NCBI RefSeq assembly: GCF_020179425.1
Contig: NZ_JAILYM010000001.1
Coordinates: 682,001-746,000, forward strand
From: Novosphingobium percolationis
GTDB taxonomy: Bacteria > Pseudomonadota > Alphaproteobacteria > Sphingomonadales > Sphingomonadaceae
Length of the DNA: 64,000 nucleotides
Direction: 5' to 3'
How positions within the stretch are numbered: the first letter of the stretch is position 1; each line of letters opens with the position of its first letter. Made by a program: the position numbers and the translations under genes. The notes beneath the pieces were generated by a model. The model was not told the DNA's origin. It did not search any database and saw only the letters and a list, made by a program, of their open reading frames with translations. Below are positions 29,335-37,827 of this stretch, one piece after another.

Positions 29335-30513
29335 ATGCGCCCGATGTCGTTGGCTCTCTATGTACACTGGCCCTACTGCCTAAGGAAATGCCCATATTGC
29401 GACTTCAACAGTCATGTTCGCGATCGGGTTGACGTGGCAGCGTGGGAGCAGGCGCTGCTAACCGATCTGGCGTTCGAGGCGGCGGCGATGCCGGCACGCG
29501 AAGTCACCTCGATCTTCTTCGGCGGCGGCACACCTTCGCTGATGCCGCCCGCGCTCGTCGAGAAAATCATCTCCGAAACAAGCAGATACTGGTCACTTGC
29601 GAGCAACGTCGAGATCACGCTCGAAGCCAACCCTTCGTCGGTCGAAGCGGCCAACTTCGCCGCACTGGCACAGGCGGGCGTCAACCGTGTTTCACTGGGG
29701 CTCCAGGCGCTCGACGACGCAACCCTTGGATTTCTCGGACGCCTGCATTCCGTAGCGGAAAGTCTCGCCGCTCTCGATTTGGCACAGTCGCACTTTTCGC
29801 GGGTCAGTTTCGACCTGATCTACGCCCGCCCCGGCCATTCCCCCGATTCGTGGCGGCAAGAACTGGCGCGGGCACTGTCGTTCGGCACCGGGCACCTGTC
29901 GCTCTACCAGCTGACCATCGAGCCGGGCACCCGCTTTGCGACGCTGGTGCGCGAGGGCAAGCTCGCTCCGCTGGATGATGATGCGGCGGCGGAACTCTTT
30001 GCAATGACACGGGAAATGACCACTGCGGCGGGCCTTCCCGCCTACGAGGTGAGCAACCATGCGCGGCCCGGCGAGGAAAGCCGGCACAACCTGACCTACT
30101 GGCGCTATGGCGATTACGCAGGGATCGGCCCTGGCGCGCATGGTCGGCGCAATGGCATGGCGACGGTGCGCCACAAGAAGCCCGAGAACTTCCTGAAAGC
30201 CGTTTCGGAACAAGGGCATGGCCTGGCAGAAGCGCGCCCGCTGGGCCACCGCGAACAGGCCGCCGAGGCGGTGATGATGGGGCTGCGGCTGGCCGAGGGC
30301 ATCCGCCCGGTGGAACTGGCCGCAAGGTTCGGCCTTGCCGAAGCGGACCTGATCGTGCCTGCCAAGCGGCGATTCTATCGCGAGATGGGCTACCTGAACG
30401 ACACCTACACGCACCAGAACGACACCTACGGCACGCTGAGCGTCACCGAACGCGGCATGGGCGTGCTCGACGGGCTGCTGGGAGAGCTGGTCCCGGAAAC
30501 CCTCGTGGCATGA
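29335..30513 (+). CDS. hemW: HemW-like radical SAM heme chaperone
   Basis: HemW has 392 residues. The radical-SAM triad CLRKCPYCDF lies at about residues 15-24, then SIFFGGGTPSLMPP, VNRVSLGLQALDD, FDLIYARPGHSPDSW and the HemW C-terminal domain. HemW delivers heme rather than oxidising coproporphyrinogen like HemN. The middle Cys pattern without the extra HemN Cys supports HemW. Unusually, residues 355-366 (NDTYTHQNDTYG), within the normally short C-terminal winged region, are encoded by copy 2 of the 21-nt repeat and look like an in-frame insertion. The stop overlaps xerC as ATGA. Confidence 0.93.
   Translation: MRPMSLALYVHWPYCLRKCPYCDFNSHVRDRVDVAAWEQALLTDLAFEAAAMPAREVTSIFFGGGTPSLMPPALVEKIISETSRYWSLASNVEITLEANPSSVEAANFAALAQAGVNRVSLGLQALDDATLGFLGRLHSVAESLAALDLAQSHFSRVSFDLIYARPGHSPDSWRQELARALSFGTGHLSLYQLTIEPGTRFATLVREGKLAPLDDDAAAELFAMTREMTTAAGLPAYEVSNHARPGEESRHNLTYWRYGDYAGIGPGAHGRRNGMATVRHKKPENFLKAVSEQGHGLAEARPLGHREQAAEAVMMGLRLAEGIRPVELAARFGLAEADLIVPAKRRFYREMGYLNDTYTHQNDTYGTLSVTERGMGVLDGLLGELVPETLVA
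30396..30428 (+). repeat. Dispersed 21-nt-period element, copy 2 (inside hemW)
   Basis: Perfect 12-mer GAACGACACCTA at 30396-30407 and 30417-30428, with starts 21 nt apart. It is translated in the HemW frame as N-D-T-Y-T-H-Q-N-D-T-Y-G. The spacing is identical to the intergenic copy after panB. Confidence 0.85.
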
Positions 30514-31406
30514 TCGAGCGGGGCGACATGCTGCGCGCCTGGCATGACCATCTGGTCCATGCGCGGCGACGTTCGCCCCACACGGTGCGCGCCTATCACG
30601 CCACCGCCCGGCGCTTGCTGGAAGCCTTGCCCGACGGCCAGACCTGGGCCTCGCTCGCCCGGCTGGAGGCCCCCGCCCTGCGTGACCAGCTGGCCAGCCG
30701 CCGCGCCGATGGCATCGGCAATGTATCGGCGGCCCGCGAGCTGTCGGCGCTCAAGGCGTTCCTCGCCTTCGCGCGCGAACAGGCGGGCCTTGCGGATACA
30801 GCTGCGCCACGCGTGCGCGGGCCACGCATCAAAAAGGGCCTGCCGCGCCCGGTGACGCCCGACGAGGCCGTCAATCTGGCGGCGACCGTGGCCGAAGACG
30901 CCGCCGAGGAGTGGATTGCCGCCCGAGACCGGGCGGTGCTGCTGCTGCTCTATGGCGCGGGCCTGCGCATCGCCGAAGCGCTGGGACTTCCCGCCAGCGT
31001 GCTGCCGCTGGGCGAGACGCTGACCGTCACCGGCAAGGGTGGCCGCCAGCGCGTGGTGCCGATCCTGCCGATCGTACGCGCAGCGGTCGACGACTATGCC
31101 GCCAAGGTGCCGTACCTGCTCGCGCGCGACAAACCGTTGTTTCGGGGGGCCAAAGGCGGGCCGCTGGCGCAGGCGATGATCCAGCGCGCCGTCGCACGGG
31201 CACGCACCGTGCTGGGCCTGCCGCCTACCGCGACCCCGCACGCGCTGCGTCACTCGTTTGCGACACACCTGCTGGGCGCGGGGGCGGACTTGCGGTCTTT
31301 GCAGGAACTGCTCGGCCACGCGAGCCTGTCTTCGACGCAGATCTATACGAAGGTGGACGCAGCGACGCTGCTGGACGTGTACCGGAGCGCGCATCCTCGG
31401 GCTTGA
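30510..31406 (+). CDS. xerC: Tyrosine recombinase XerC
   Basis: XerC has 298 residues. An N-terminal SAM-like core-binding domain is followed by the catalytic domain. All catalytic residues are visible: Arg153 (GAGLRIAEAL), Lys176 (TGKGGRQR), His244 and Arg247 (PHALRHSFATHLL), His270 (LGHASLSSTQ) and the nucleophile Tyr279 (TQIYTKV). It resolves chromosome dimers at dif together with XerD; the length and context argue for this housekeeping role, not a phage integrase. Its ATG overlaps the hemW stop. Confidence 0.93.
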   Translation: MIERGDMLRAWHDHLVHARRRSPHTVRAYHATARRLLEALPDGQTWASLARLEAPALRDQLASRRADGIGNVSAARELSALKAFLAFAREQAGLADTAAPRVRGPRIKKGLPRPVTPDEAVNLAATVAEDAAEEWIAARDRAVLLLLYGAGLRIAEALGLPASVLPLGETLTVTGKGGRQRVVPILPIVRAAVDDYAAKVPYLLARDKPLFRGAKGGPLAQAMIQRAVARARTVLGLPPTATPHALRHSFATHLLGAGADLRSLQELLGHASLSSTQIYTKVDAATLLDVYRSAHPRA

Positions 31407-31465
31407 AGGCGCGGCCAGGGAACAAAGAGAAAAGAACGGGATCGCGCCAAGACGCGAACAAAAAA

Positions 31466-31493
31466 GGCTCCCACACCTCTGACGAGGAGAGCA
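31466..31493 (-). terminator. Probable terminator of the sensor kinase gene
   Basis: On the minus strand, just after the kinase stop, GCTCTC pairs with GGGAGC (one G-T wobble) and is followed by CTTTTTT. The stem is short, so confidence is moderate. Confidence 0.45.
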
Positions 31494-32906
31494 CTATCTG
31501 GCGGCGGCGGCCCGTGGCAGGCGCAACGTGGTCAGCAGGCCGCCCAGGTCTTCGCTTTCACCCAGGGTGACCGAGCCGCCGTACAATTCCGCCACGTCGC
31601 GCACGATGGCGAGGCCAAGGCCGGTGCCGGGCTTGCCGGTATCCAGCCGCGCGCCGCGATCGAAGATGCGTTCGCGCGCGTCCTCGGGGATGCCCATGCC
31701 GTCATCTTCGACCCAGATGTCGCAGTATTTCGGATCGAGCGGGTTGGCATCGACGGTGATGAAGACGGAGCCCCCGCCGTACTTGGCCGCGTTCTCGATC
31801 AGGTTGCCGAGGATTTCATCGAGGTCCTGCCGCTCGATCGCGACGAAGGCTTCCTTGTTGCCGTCCTTGTCGATGCGGACGTGCGGATAGAGCCGGGCGA
31901 CCGCACGTTCGACCGCTTCGGCACTTTCCCACACCAGCGCGCGCGACAGGCCGGTGGCGCGGCGACCGACGGCGCGGGCGCGGGCCAGGTGGTGATCGAC
32001 CTGGCGGCGCATGACGGCGGCTTCGCGGATCACCGTGTCTGCCAGATCGTCGGCCTTGGCCGTGGCGGCGTTCATCACCACGGTCAGCGGGGTCTTGAGC
32101 GCATGGGCGAGATTGCCCGCATGGGTACGCGCTTCCTCGGCCTGCCGCTCGGAGTGTTCGAGCAACCCGTTCAGTTCCTCCACCAGCGGCTGGACTTCAA
32201 GCGGCAACGGTTCGTCCACGCGCGCCGCGCCACCTTCGCGCATGCGCTGGATGGCTCGACGCACGCGGCGCAACGGGGAAAGGCCATAATACGTCTGAAG
32301 CGAGGCCATGCCGATGAGGCCGAGGCCGAGCACCACGAACGACCAGACGAGAATTGAACGGATCCGGCTGATCTGCGAATCGATTTCGCCCCGACCGGCC
32401 GCGACCGAGAACTGCCAGAGCGTGTTGCTGCCCGGCAGGATCACGCTGCGTTCGATCACGCGCAGCCGTTCGCCTTCGAACTGGTCGGAATCGTAGATGT
32501 GCGGCTGGCTGTCGAAGTGATCGTTGTGCAGCTTGAGCGTACGATCCCACAGCGAGCGCGAGGGGAAATCCTCGTGCCCCTGCCCCGAAATCTGCCAGTA
32601 AAGGCCCGAGTTGGGTTCGAGAAAGCGCTGGTCACCCAACGGGCGGTTGAAGAACACCTCGCCATCGGGCCCGATTTCGGCCGAGGCGACCATGGCGGTG
32701 AGCATGTAGCCCAGTTGTTCATCGAAGTTTCGCACGACAAGGCCCGACAGCGTGCGATCGAGCGCGATGCCGCCGCCCAGCAGCAGCACCGTAATCCACG
32801 CGATCGCGATCAGCGACATGCGCCGCGCGAGCGAGCCGGTATGCGGCGCGCGCGGGGTGTCCCGAGGCAAGTCAGCCTGGAGGGAGGCAGGCGAAGTTTC
32901 GGCGCT
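31494..32906 (-). CDS. EnvZ/PhoQ-like sensor histidine kinase
   Basis: This gene encodes 470 residues from the ATG at 32906. A GTG at 32948, overlapping the regulator's stop as GTGA, would add 14 residues and cannot be excluded. Membrane spans lie at about 31-52 and 186-206 and enclose a periplasmic sensor of about 130 residues. Then come a HAMP-like linker, the H-box GNLAHALKTPLTVV (His269), the N-box ENAAKYGGG and G-boxes DDGMGI and GTGLGLAIV. It pairs with the response regulator immediately upstream in the same operon. The periplasmic domain has no motif I can name, so the stimulus is unknown. Confidence 0.9.
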   Translation of the reverse strand, partial: SAETSPASLQADLPRDTPRAPHTGSLARRMSLIAIAWITVLLLGGGIALDRTLSGLVVRNFDEQLGYMLTAMVASAEIGPDGEVFFNRPLGDQRFLEPNSGLYWQISGQGHEDFPSRSLWDRTLKLHNDHFDSQPHIYDSDQFEGERLRVIERSVILPGSNTLWQFSVAAGRGEIDSQISRIRSILVWSFVVLGLGLIGMASLQTYYGLSPLRRVRRAIQRMREGGAARVDEPLPLEVQPLVEELNGLLEHSERQAEEARTHAGNLAHALKTPLTVVMNAATAKADDLADTVIREAAVMRRQVDHHLARARAVGRRATGLSRALVWESAEAVERAVARLYPHVRIDKDGNKEAFVAIERQDLDEILGNLIENAAKYGGGSVFITVDANPLDPKYCDIWVEDDGMGIPEDARERIFDRGARLDTGKPGTGLGLAIVRDVAELYGGSVTLGESEDLGGLLTTLRLPRAAAAR

Positions 32907-32944
32907 CATCGTTGCGCCCGTTCCGGTCGTGGCGCTACCCGCCC

Positions 32945-33622
32945 TCACCCGCGCTTGGGCTGCGCGGGATCATCGAGGCTGTAGCCAAGGCCGCGAATGG
33001 TCGTGATCACGTCAGGCCCCAGCTTCTTGCGGATGCGGGTGACGAAAACTTCGATGGTGTTGGAATCACGATCGAAGTCCTGATCGTAGATGTGCTCGAT
33101 CAGTTCGGTGCGGCTGACGACCTTGCCCTTGTGGTGGAGCAGGTAGGACAGCAGCTTGTATTCCTGCGCGGTCAGCTTGACCGGCTCGCCGTTCAGCGTG
33201 ACGCGGCCCGAGCGGGTGTCGAGCCGCACGTCGCCCGCGATCAACTCGCTGGAGCTGTTGCCCGAAGCGCGGCGAATCAGCGCGCGCAGGCGGGCGATCA
33301 GTTCCTCGGTCTGGAAGGGCTTGGCGAGATAGTCGTCGGCCCCGGCATCGAGCCCGGCCACCTTGTCCGACCAGCTGTCGCGCGCGGTGAGCACGAGCAC
33401 GGGGAACTTGCGCCCCTCCTTGCGCCACATGCCCAGCACGGTCAGGCCGTCGATCTCGGGCAGGCCGAGGTCGAGGATCACCGCGTCATAGTCCTCGCTC
33501 GACCCCATGAAATGGCCGTCCTCGCCATCGACGGACAAGTCGACGGCATAGCCGTTCTGTTCGAGCGTGGTCTTGAGCTGGCGCCCAAGGGTCGGTTCGT
33601 CCTCGACGATCAGGATACGCAT
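32945..33622 (-). CDS. OmpR-family response regulator
   Basis: This gene encodes 225 residues from MRILIVEDEP at 33622. The receiver has Asp51 (ILDLGLPEIDG) and Lys101 (DDYLAKPF). The C-terminal winged helix has LTAQEYKLLSYLLHHKGKVVSRTELIEHIYDQ and NTIEVFVTRIRKKLG. It is transcribed with its cognate kinase. The PepSY protein gene, 120 bp upstream on the same strand, is a common companion of PhoP/OmpR-type pairs and may modulate the sensor. Confidence 0.93.
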   Translation of the reverse strand: MRILIVEDEPTLGRQLKTTLEQNGYAVDLSVDGEDGHFMGSSEDYDAVILDLGLPEIDGLTVLGMWRKEGRKFPVLVLTARDSWSDKVAGLDAGADDYLAKPFQTEELIARLRALIRRASGNSSSELIAGDVRLDTRSGRVTLNGEPVKLTAQEYKLLSYLLHHKGKVVSRTELIEHIYDQDFDRDSNTIEVFVTRIRKKLGPDVITTIRGLGYSLDDPAQPKRG

Positions 33623-33741
33623 TCGCGGCTGCCCCTTCTTGCGCTGCACCCCCGTGCGGGAGCTTTCAGCGCCAAACGTGTTAAGGGGCTAGATGGTCCC
33701 AAGAACCTGAACGGTCAAGAAACGCGCCGAAAAGGTGGTGT

Positions 33742-34041
33742 TCAGCGCGATTCGCCCAGCACCCGCCCGGTGCGCGCATCGACATCGACGAAGACCACGC
33801 GGCCATCGCGGATGAACTTGAGCCGATAGGCCATGGCGGTCGGGTCGTATTCAGGGCCAAGGTACTGCATGCCCTGCTTGGTCGGCAGCACCCGGCGTTC
33901 GATGTCGCGCAGCGATTGCACGTTGCCCGCGCGCAAGTCGCGGCGCGCCTCGTCCTGTTCGCCACGTGGCTCCGCATGGGCGGTGACGGGCGAAAGCGCC
34001 AGCGCGGCCAGTACCGCGAGCAGAGGAGTTTTCCGATGCAT
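33742..34041 (-). CDS. Small exported PepSY-domain protein
   Basis: This gene encodes 99 residues. A signal peptide (LLAVLAALALSPVTAHA, cleavage near residue 22) precedes a single PepSY-like unit with LRDIERRVLPTKQG...YRLKFIRDGRVVFVDVDARTGRVLG, the typical helix followed by strands. PepSY units are found next to two-component systems and proteases and may act as inhibitors or sensors. The chosen ATG (34041) gives a clean signal; 30 further in-frame codons upstream look non-coding. It is divergent from the ABC-F gene. Confidence 0.78.
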   Translation of the reverse strand: MHRKTPLLAVLAALALSPVTAHAEPRGEQDEARRDLRAGNVQSLRDIERRVLPTKQGMQYLGPEYDPTAMAYRLKFIRDGRVVFVDVDARTGRVLGESR

Positions 34042-34160
34042 GATGTGGAGATGCCTAGCCTTTGCGCATTGAACAAGTTCTGAATGCCAGCGTCGCATGA
34101 GGTTCATATGACGGTGGCGCGATTGCATCACCGCACAGCGCAGGCTAGGCGCGGCGCATT

Positions 34161-35960
34161 ATGGCAGCAGCACCAATTCTCAGCTGGGAGGGCCTTGGCC
34201 TGAACCAGGGCACCAGCTGGCTCTTTCGCGATCTCGACATCAACATCGGCCCGCGTGACCGGCTGGCCTTGATCGGGCGCAACGGCGCAGGCAAGTCGAC
34301 GCTGTTGAAGTTGATCGGCGGACAGATCGAAGGCGACAAGGGCACGCGCTCGATCCAGCCGGGGATCAAGGTCGTGACGCTGGAGCAGGACCCGTTCTTT
34401 ACCGGGTTCGACACGCTGATGGACTTTGCCCTTTCCGGTCCGGATGCGCCTGAACGGCACGAGGTGGAGGCCATCGCGGGCCAGCTCGGCATCGACCTGA
34501 CGCGCAAGGCCGACAGCGCGAGCGGGGGCGAGCGCCGTCGCGCGGCCCTTGCCCGAGCGCTGGCGATGGACCCGGACCTGCTGCTGCTGGACGAGCCGAC
34601 CAACCACCTCGACCTTGCCGCGATCGACTGGCTGGAAGACTGGCTGCAACGCTACCGGGGCGCCTTCGTGGTGATCAGCCACGATCGTACGTTCCTCGAG
34701 CGGCTGACGCGTGCGACGCTGTGGCTCGACCGGGGCGCCTTGCGCCGCAAGGAGATCGGCTTCGGCGGGTACGAGGCGTGGATGGAGCAGGTCTATGCCG
34801 AGGAAGCGCGCGCGGCGGACAAGCTCGACGCCAAGCTGAAGATCGAGGCGCACTGGCTGGAACGCGGCGTCACCGCGCGGCGCAAGCGCAACATGGGGCG
34901 GCTGGAAAAGCTGTACGAGATGCGCGCGCAACGCGCCGCGATGCTCAGCCCGCAAGGGACGGCGAAGTTGGCGCTCGGCACCGACGACGACGCCAAGAGC
35001 AAGGCGGTGATCGTCGCCGACAAGGTCACCAAGTATTTCGGCGATCGCCCGATCATCAAGGACTTTTCGCTTCGCATCACGCGCAAGGACCGCATCGGCG
35101 TGGTCGGCGCGAACGGGGCGGGCAAGACGACGCTGCTCAAGCTGCTGACGGGCGAACTGGCCCCCGACAGCGGCACGGTGACGCTCGCCAAGACGCTGTC
35201 GGGCGTGGTGATCGACCAACAGCGCAGCCTGATGGCGCCCGACAAGCGCGTGCGCGACGTGCTGGCCGAAGGTAGCGACTGGATCGACGTGCGGGGCGTG
35301 CGCAAGCACATCCACGGCTATCTCAAGGAGTTCCTGTTCGATCCGGGGCTGGTCGAGGCGCGCGTGGGCACGCTTTCGGGCGGGGAACGCTCGCGCCTGC
35401 TGCTCGCCCGCGAATTCGCCCGTCTGTCGAACCTGCTGGTGCTCGACGAGCCGACCAACGATCTCGATCTCGAAACGCTCGATCTGTTGCAGGAAGTGAT
35501 CGCGGACTACGACGGCACCGTGCTGATCGTCAGCCACGACCGCGACTTCCTCGACCGCACGGTGACGATCACGCTGGGCCTCGATGGTTCGGGCCGGGTC
35601 GACGTGGTGGCGGGCGGCTATGCCGACTGGGAGAAGATGCGCAAGGCCCGCGAGGCGGGCAAGCCGGTGGCGAAGGCTGGCGGTGCGAGCGAGGCGGCCA
35701 CGCCCCCTCCCCCGCCTCCGCCGCCGAAGAAGGGCAAGCTGACCTACAAGGACCAGCGCGACTACGAACTGCTGCCCAAGCGCATCGAGGAACTGGACGC
35801 CGCCATCGCGCGCGGCGAGGCGCAACTGGCCGACCCGGACCTCTATGCCAAGGACCCGAAGAAGTTCGACGCGCTGATGGCCGCGCTGGAAAAGGTGCGC
35901 GCCGACAAGGACGCGGCCGAGGAGCGCTGGCTGGAACTGGCGGAAATGGCCGAGGGGTGA
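34161..35960 (+). CDS. uup: ABC-F family ATPase (Uup-like)
   Basis: This gene encodes 599 residues with two ABC ATPase cassettes and no membrane domain. Walker A motifs are GRNGAGKST (about 39-47) and GANGAGKTT. The signatures are SGGERRRAALARAL and SGGERSRLLLAREF, and both Walker B segments read LDEPTN, as usual for ABC-F. A polyproline hinge (eight Pro) leads to a C-terminal coiled coil (KRIEELDAAIARGEAQLAD). This linker and coiled coil define Uup, which binds branched DNA and ribosomes. It is monocistronic, with a hairpin just after the stop. Confidence 0.92.
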   Translation: MAAAPILSWEGLGLNQGTSWLFRDLDINIGPRDRLALIGRNGAGKSTLLKLIGGQIEGDKGTRSIQPGIKVVTLEQDPFFTGFDTLMDFALSGPDAPERHEVEAIAGQLGIDLTRKADSASGGERRRAALARALAMDPDLLLLDEPTNHLDLAAIDWLEDWLQRYRGAFVVISHDRTFLERLTRATLWLDRGALRRKEIGFGGYEAWMEQVYAEEARAADKLDAKLKIEAHWLERGVTARRKRNMGRLEKLYEMRAQRAAMLSPQGTAKLALGTDDDAKSKAVIVADKVTKYFGDRPIIKDFSLRITRKDRIGVVGANGAGKTTLLKLLTGELAPDSGTVTLAKTLSGVVIDQQRSLMAPDKRVRDVLAEGSDWIDVRGVRKHIHGYLKEFLFDPGLVEARVGTLSGGERSRLLLAREFARLSNLLVLDEPTNDLDLETLDLLQEVIADYDGTVLIVSHDRDFLDRTVTITLGLDGSGRVDVVAGGYADWEKMRKAREAGKPVAKAGGASEAATPPPPPPPPKKGKLTYKDQRDYELLPKRIEELDAAIARGEAQLADPDLYAKDPKKFDALMAALEKVRADKDAAEERWLELAEMAEG

Positions 35961-35967
35961 TCGGCTT

Positions 35968-35989
35968 CCCCTCCTCGTCAGAGGAGGGG
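35968..35989. terminator. Hairpin between convergent genes
   Basis: A perfect 9-bp stem CCCCTCCTC / GAGGAGGGG with loop GTCA, eight bases after the uup stop. There is no long T tract, so it may terminate weakly or stabilise 3' ends. Confidence 0.55.
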
Positions 35990-35997
35990 CCTGATCC

Positions 35998-37803
35998 TTA
36001 CGCCTTCAGCGCCGCGGCGGTCCGTTCGTCGATGCGCTTTTCGAGGATCGAAAGCGGCATCGCGCCTTCGCGCAGCACTTCGTGGAACTGGCGGATGTCG
36101 AACTTCGCGCCCAGCGCCGCTTGCGCCTTTTCGCGCGCCCGGACCCACGCGATGTGGCCCATCTTGTAGCTGCACGCCTGCCCGATCATCGTGCAGTACC
36201 GCTCGACCTCGCGCTGGCTGCGCGGGCGGGCGAAGCCGGTGGTGGCGACCATGTAGTCGGTCGCCTGCTCGCGGCTCCAGCGCTTGGTGTGCAGGCCGGT
36301 GTCGATGACGAGGCGCGCGGCGCGGAACAGGAACGACTGGAGGTAGCCCGCCTTCTCGATCCCGTCGTAGCCGCCCAGTTCGTCGGCCAGCTGCTCGGAA
36401 TAGAGCGCCCAGCCTTCGGAATAGGCCGAAAAGCCGCCGATCTTGCGCAGCATCGGGATGTCCTTCGACGTCTGCGCGATGCTGATCTGCAGGTGATGAC
36501 CCGGCACGCCTTCGTGGTAGGTCAGCGAGGGCAGCGAATATTTCGGCCAGTCGCCCACTTCCTTGAGGTTGATCCAGTAGATCGCCGGGCGCGAACCATC
36601 GAGTGCGGCGCGGTAGTAGTACCCGTTAGACGCGCCGTCCTGGATCTCCACCGGCACGCGGCGGATCTCCAGCGGCTGGCCCGGCAGCGTGGCGAAGGCC
36701 TTGGGCAGCAGGCCGGTCATGCGCGCGACGCCGGCGTTGAGGCTGGCGATGAGCGCCGTGCGGCCTGCTTCCGTTTCGGGATAGAGCTGGTCCGGACGGG
36801 CGTTGAGCGCGGCCAGCCTTTCCCCGACCGTGCCCTTGGTCATGCCGGCCGCCTTGAGCACGGCATCGAGCTTGGCGGTCAGGTCGGCAACTTGTTCACG
36901 GCCGATCTGGTGGACCTGCTCAGGGCTGAACTCGGTGGTGGTCGCCTGCCGCAGCGCGGCGGCGTAGATCGCATCGCCGTTCTGCAAACGCCACGCGCCG
37001 TCGCCCGCCGGGGTCTGCGAGCGCAACTGCTGCACCAGCGCGATCTGGCGGTCGAGCGCGGGATAGACGCTGTCTGCCACGATCTTTTCGGCGCGCGCCT
37101 GCCAGTCACCCGCGATGCCCTTGGCCGCGGTGCGGCGGACGAGCGAGCCGACCATCGTGTTCTGCCCCGCCGCCACCGCGCGCAGCTTCTGCATCTGGCC
37201 CAGCGTCAGGTCGAGCGACCAGCCCGGCGCAATGAGGCCGCGCGCGCTTTGCGCCTTCTGCTCGGCGCTGTCCTCGTCGAGCGCCCTGCCCACCAGCGCG
37301 AGGCGCGCGAGGTAGGCCTCGGCATCGGCGGCGGTCTCGATGGTGTGGCGGCTGTCGAGGAAATCGGGCAGCGAGAAGTACGCCCCGCCCTGCTGGTAGA
37401 GGCGATAAGGCCGCTGCACCGAATCGACGTGCAGGCGCGGCGCATCCAGCCGGGTTTCGAGCTGGTAGTTCACCACATCGAGGTTCAGCCGGTTGGCGTT
37501 CGACAACGCGGCGCGGTCGACCTTGGCAAGATCGGCCAGCGCCTGCTTCGTCTGCGCCACGTCGGCCGCAACGCCCGCCTCGGTGCGGTCGTCGAGCCGG
37601 GATTTCATGCCCGCCCACGCGGCCTTGTCGAGACCCAGCGAGCTGACGGTTTCGGGCGAGAGCGCGAGCGTATCGTTGAAGATGCGGTCGAACAGCGCGG
37701 TCAGCGCCGTGTCCGCGTCACCGGCGGCGAACGCCATGCCGGGCCGGGCCAGCGCGGCCATGCCCAGCGCGCCGGTGCCGGCGAGAAATTGCCTACGTTC
37801 CAT
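35998..37803 (-). CDS. Exported DUF885 family protein (paralogue A)
   Basis: This gene encodes 601 residues. A twin-arginine-like signal MERRQFLAGTGALGMAALA ends near residue 27. The mature protein is helical, with the metallopeptidase-type motif YHEGVPGHHLQ (HExxxxHH) and a downstream Glu in YSEGWALYSEQLADELGGY, resembling the M32-like zinc-site arrangement reported for this family. It is probably a periplasmic peptidase or hydrolase with unknown substrate. It lies directly after a second copy of the same family on the same strand. Confidence 0.85.
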   Translation of the reverse strand: MERRQFLAGTGALGMAALARPGMAFAAGDADTALTALFDRIFNDTLALSPETVSSLGLDKAAWAGMKSRLDDRTEAGVAADVAQTKQALADLAKVDRAALSNANRLNLDVVNYQLETRLDAPRLHVDSVQRPYRLYQQGGAYFSLPDFLDSRHTIETAADAEAYLARLALVGRALDEDSAEQKAQSARGLIAPGWSLDLTLGQMQKLRAVAAGQNTMVGSLVRRTAAKGIAGDWQARAEKIVADSVYPALDRQIALVQQLRSQTPAGDGAWRLQNGDAIYAAALRQATTTEFSPEQVHQIGREQVADLTAKLDAVLKAAGMTKGTVGERLAALNARPDQLYPETEAGRTALIASLNAGVARMTGLLPKAFATLPGQPLEIRRVPVEIQDGASNGYYYRAALDGSRPAIYWINLKEVGDWPKYSLPSLTYHEGVPGHHLQISIAQTSKDIPMLRKIGGFSAYSEGWALYSEQLADELGGYDGIEKAGYLQSFLFRAARLVIDTGLHTKRWSREQATDYMVATTGFARPRSQREVERYCTMIGQACSYKMGHIAWVRAREKAQAALGAKFDIRQFHEVLREGAMPLSILEKRIDERTAAALKA

Positions 37804-37827
37804 GGGATATGTCCTTCGTGTTCGCGA

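Noticed and set aside
30510..31406. Tyrosine recombinase as a possible integrative-element integrase
   Set aside because: The length, complete XerC motif set and overlap with hemW point to housekeeping xerC; no attachment site or cargo adjoins it.
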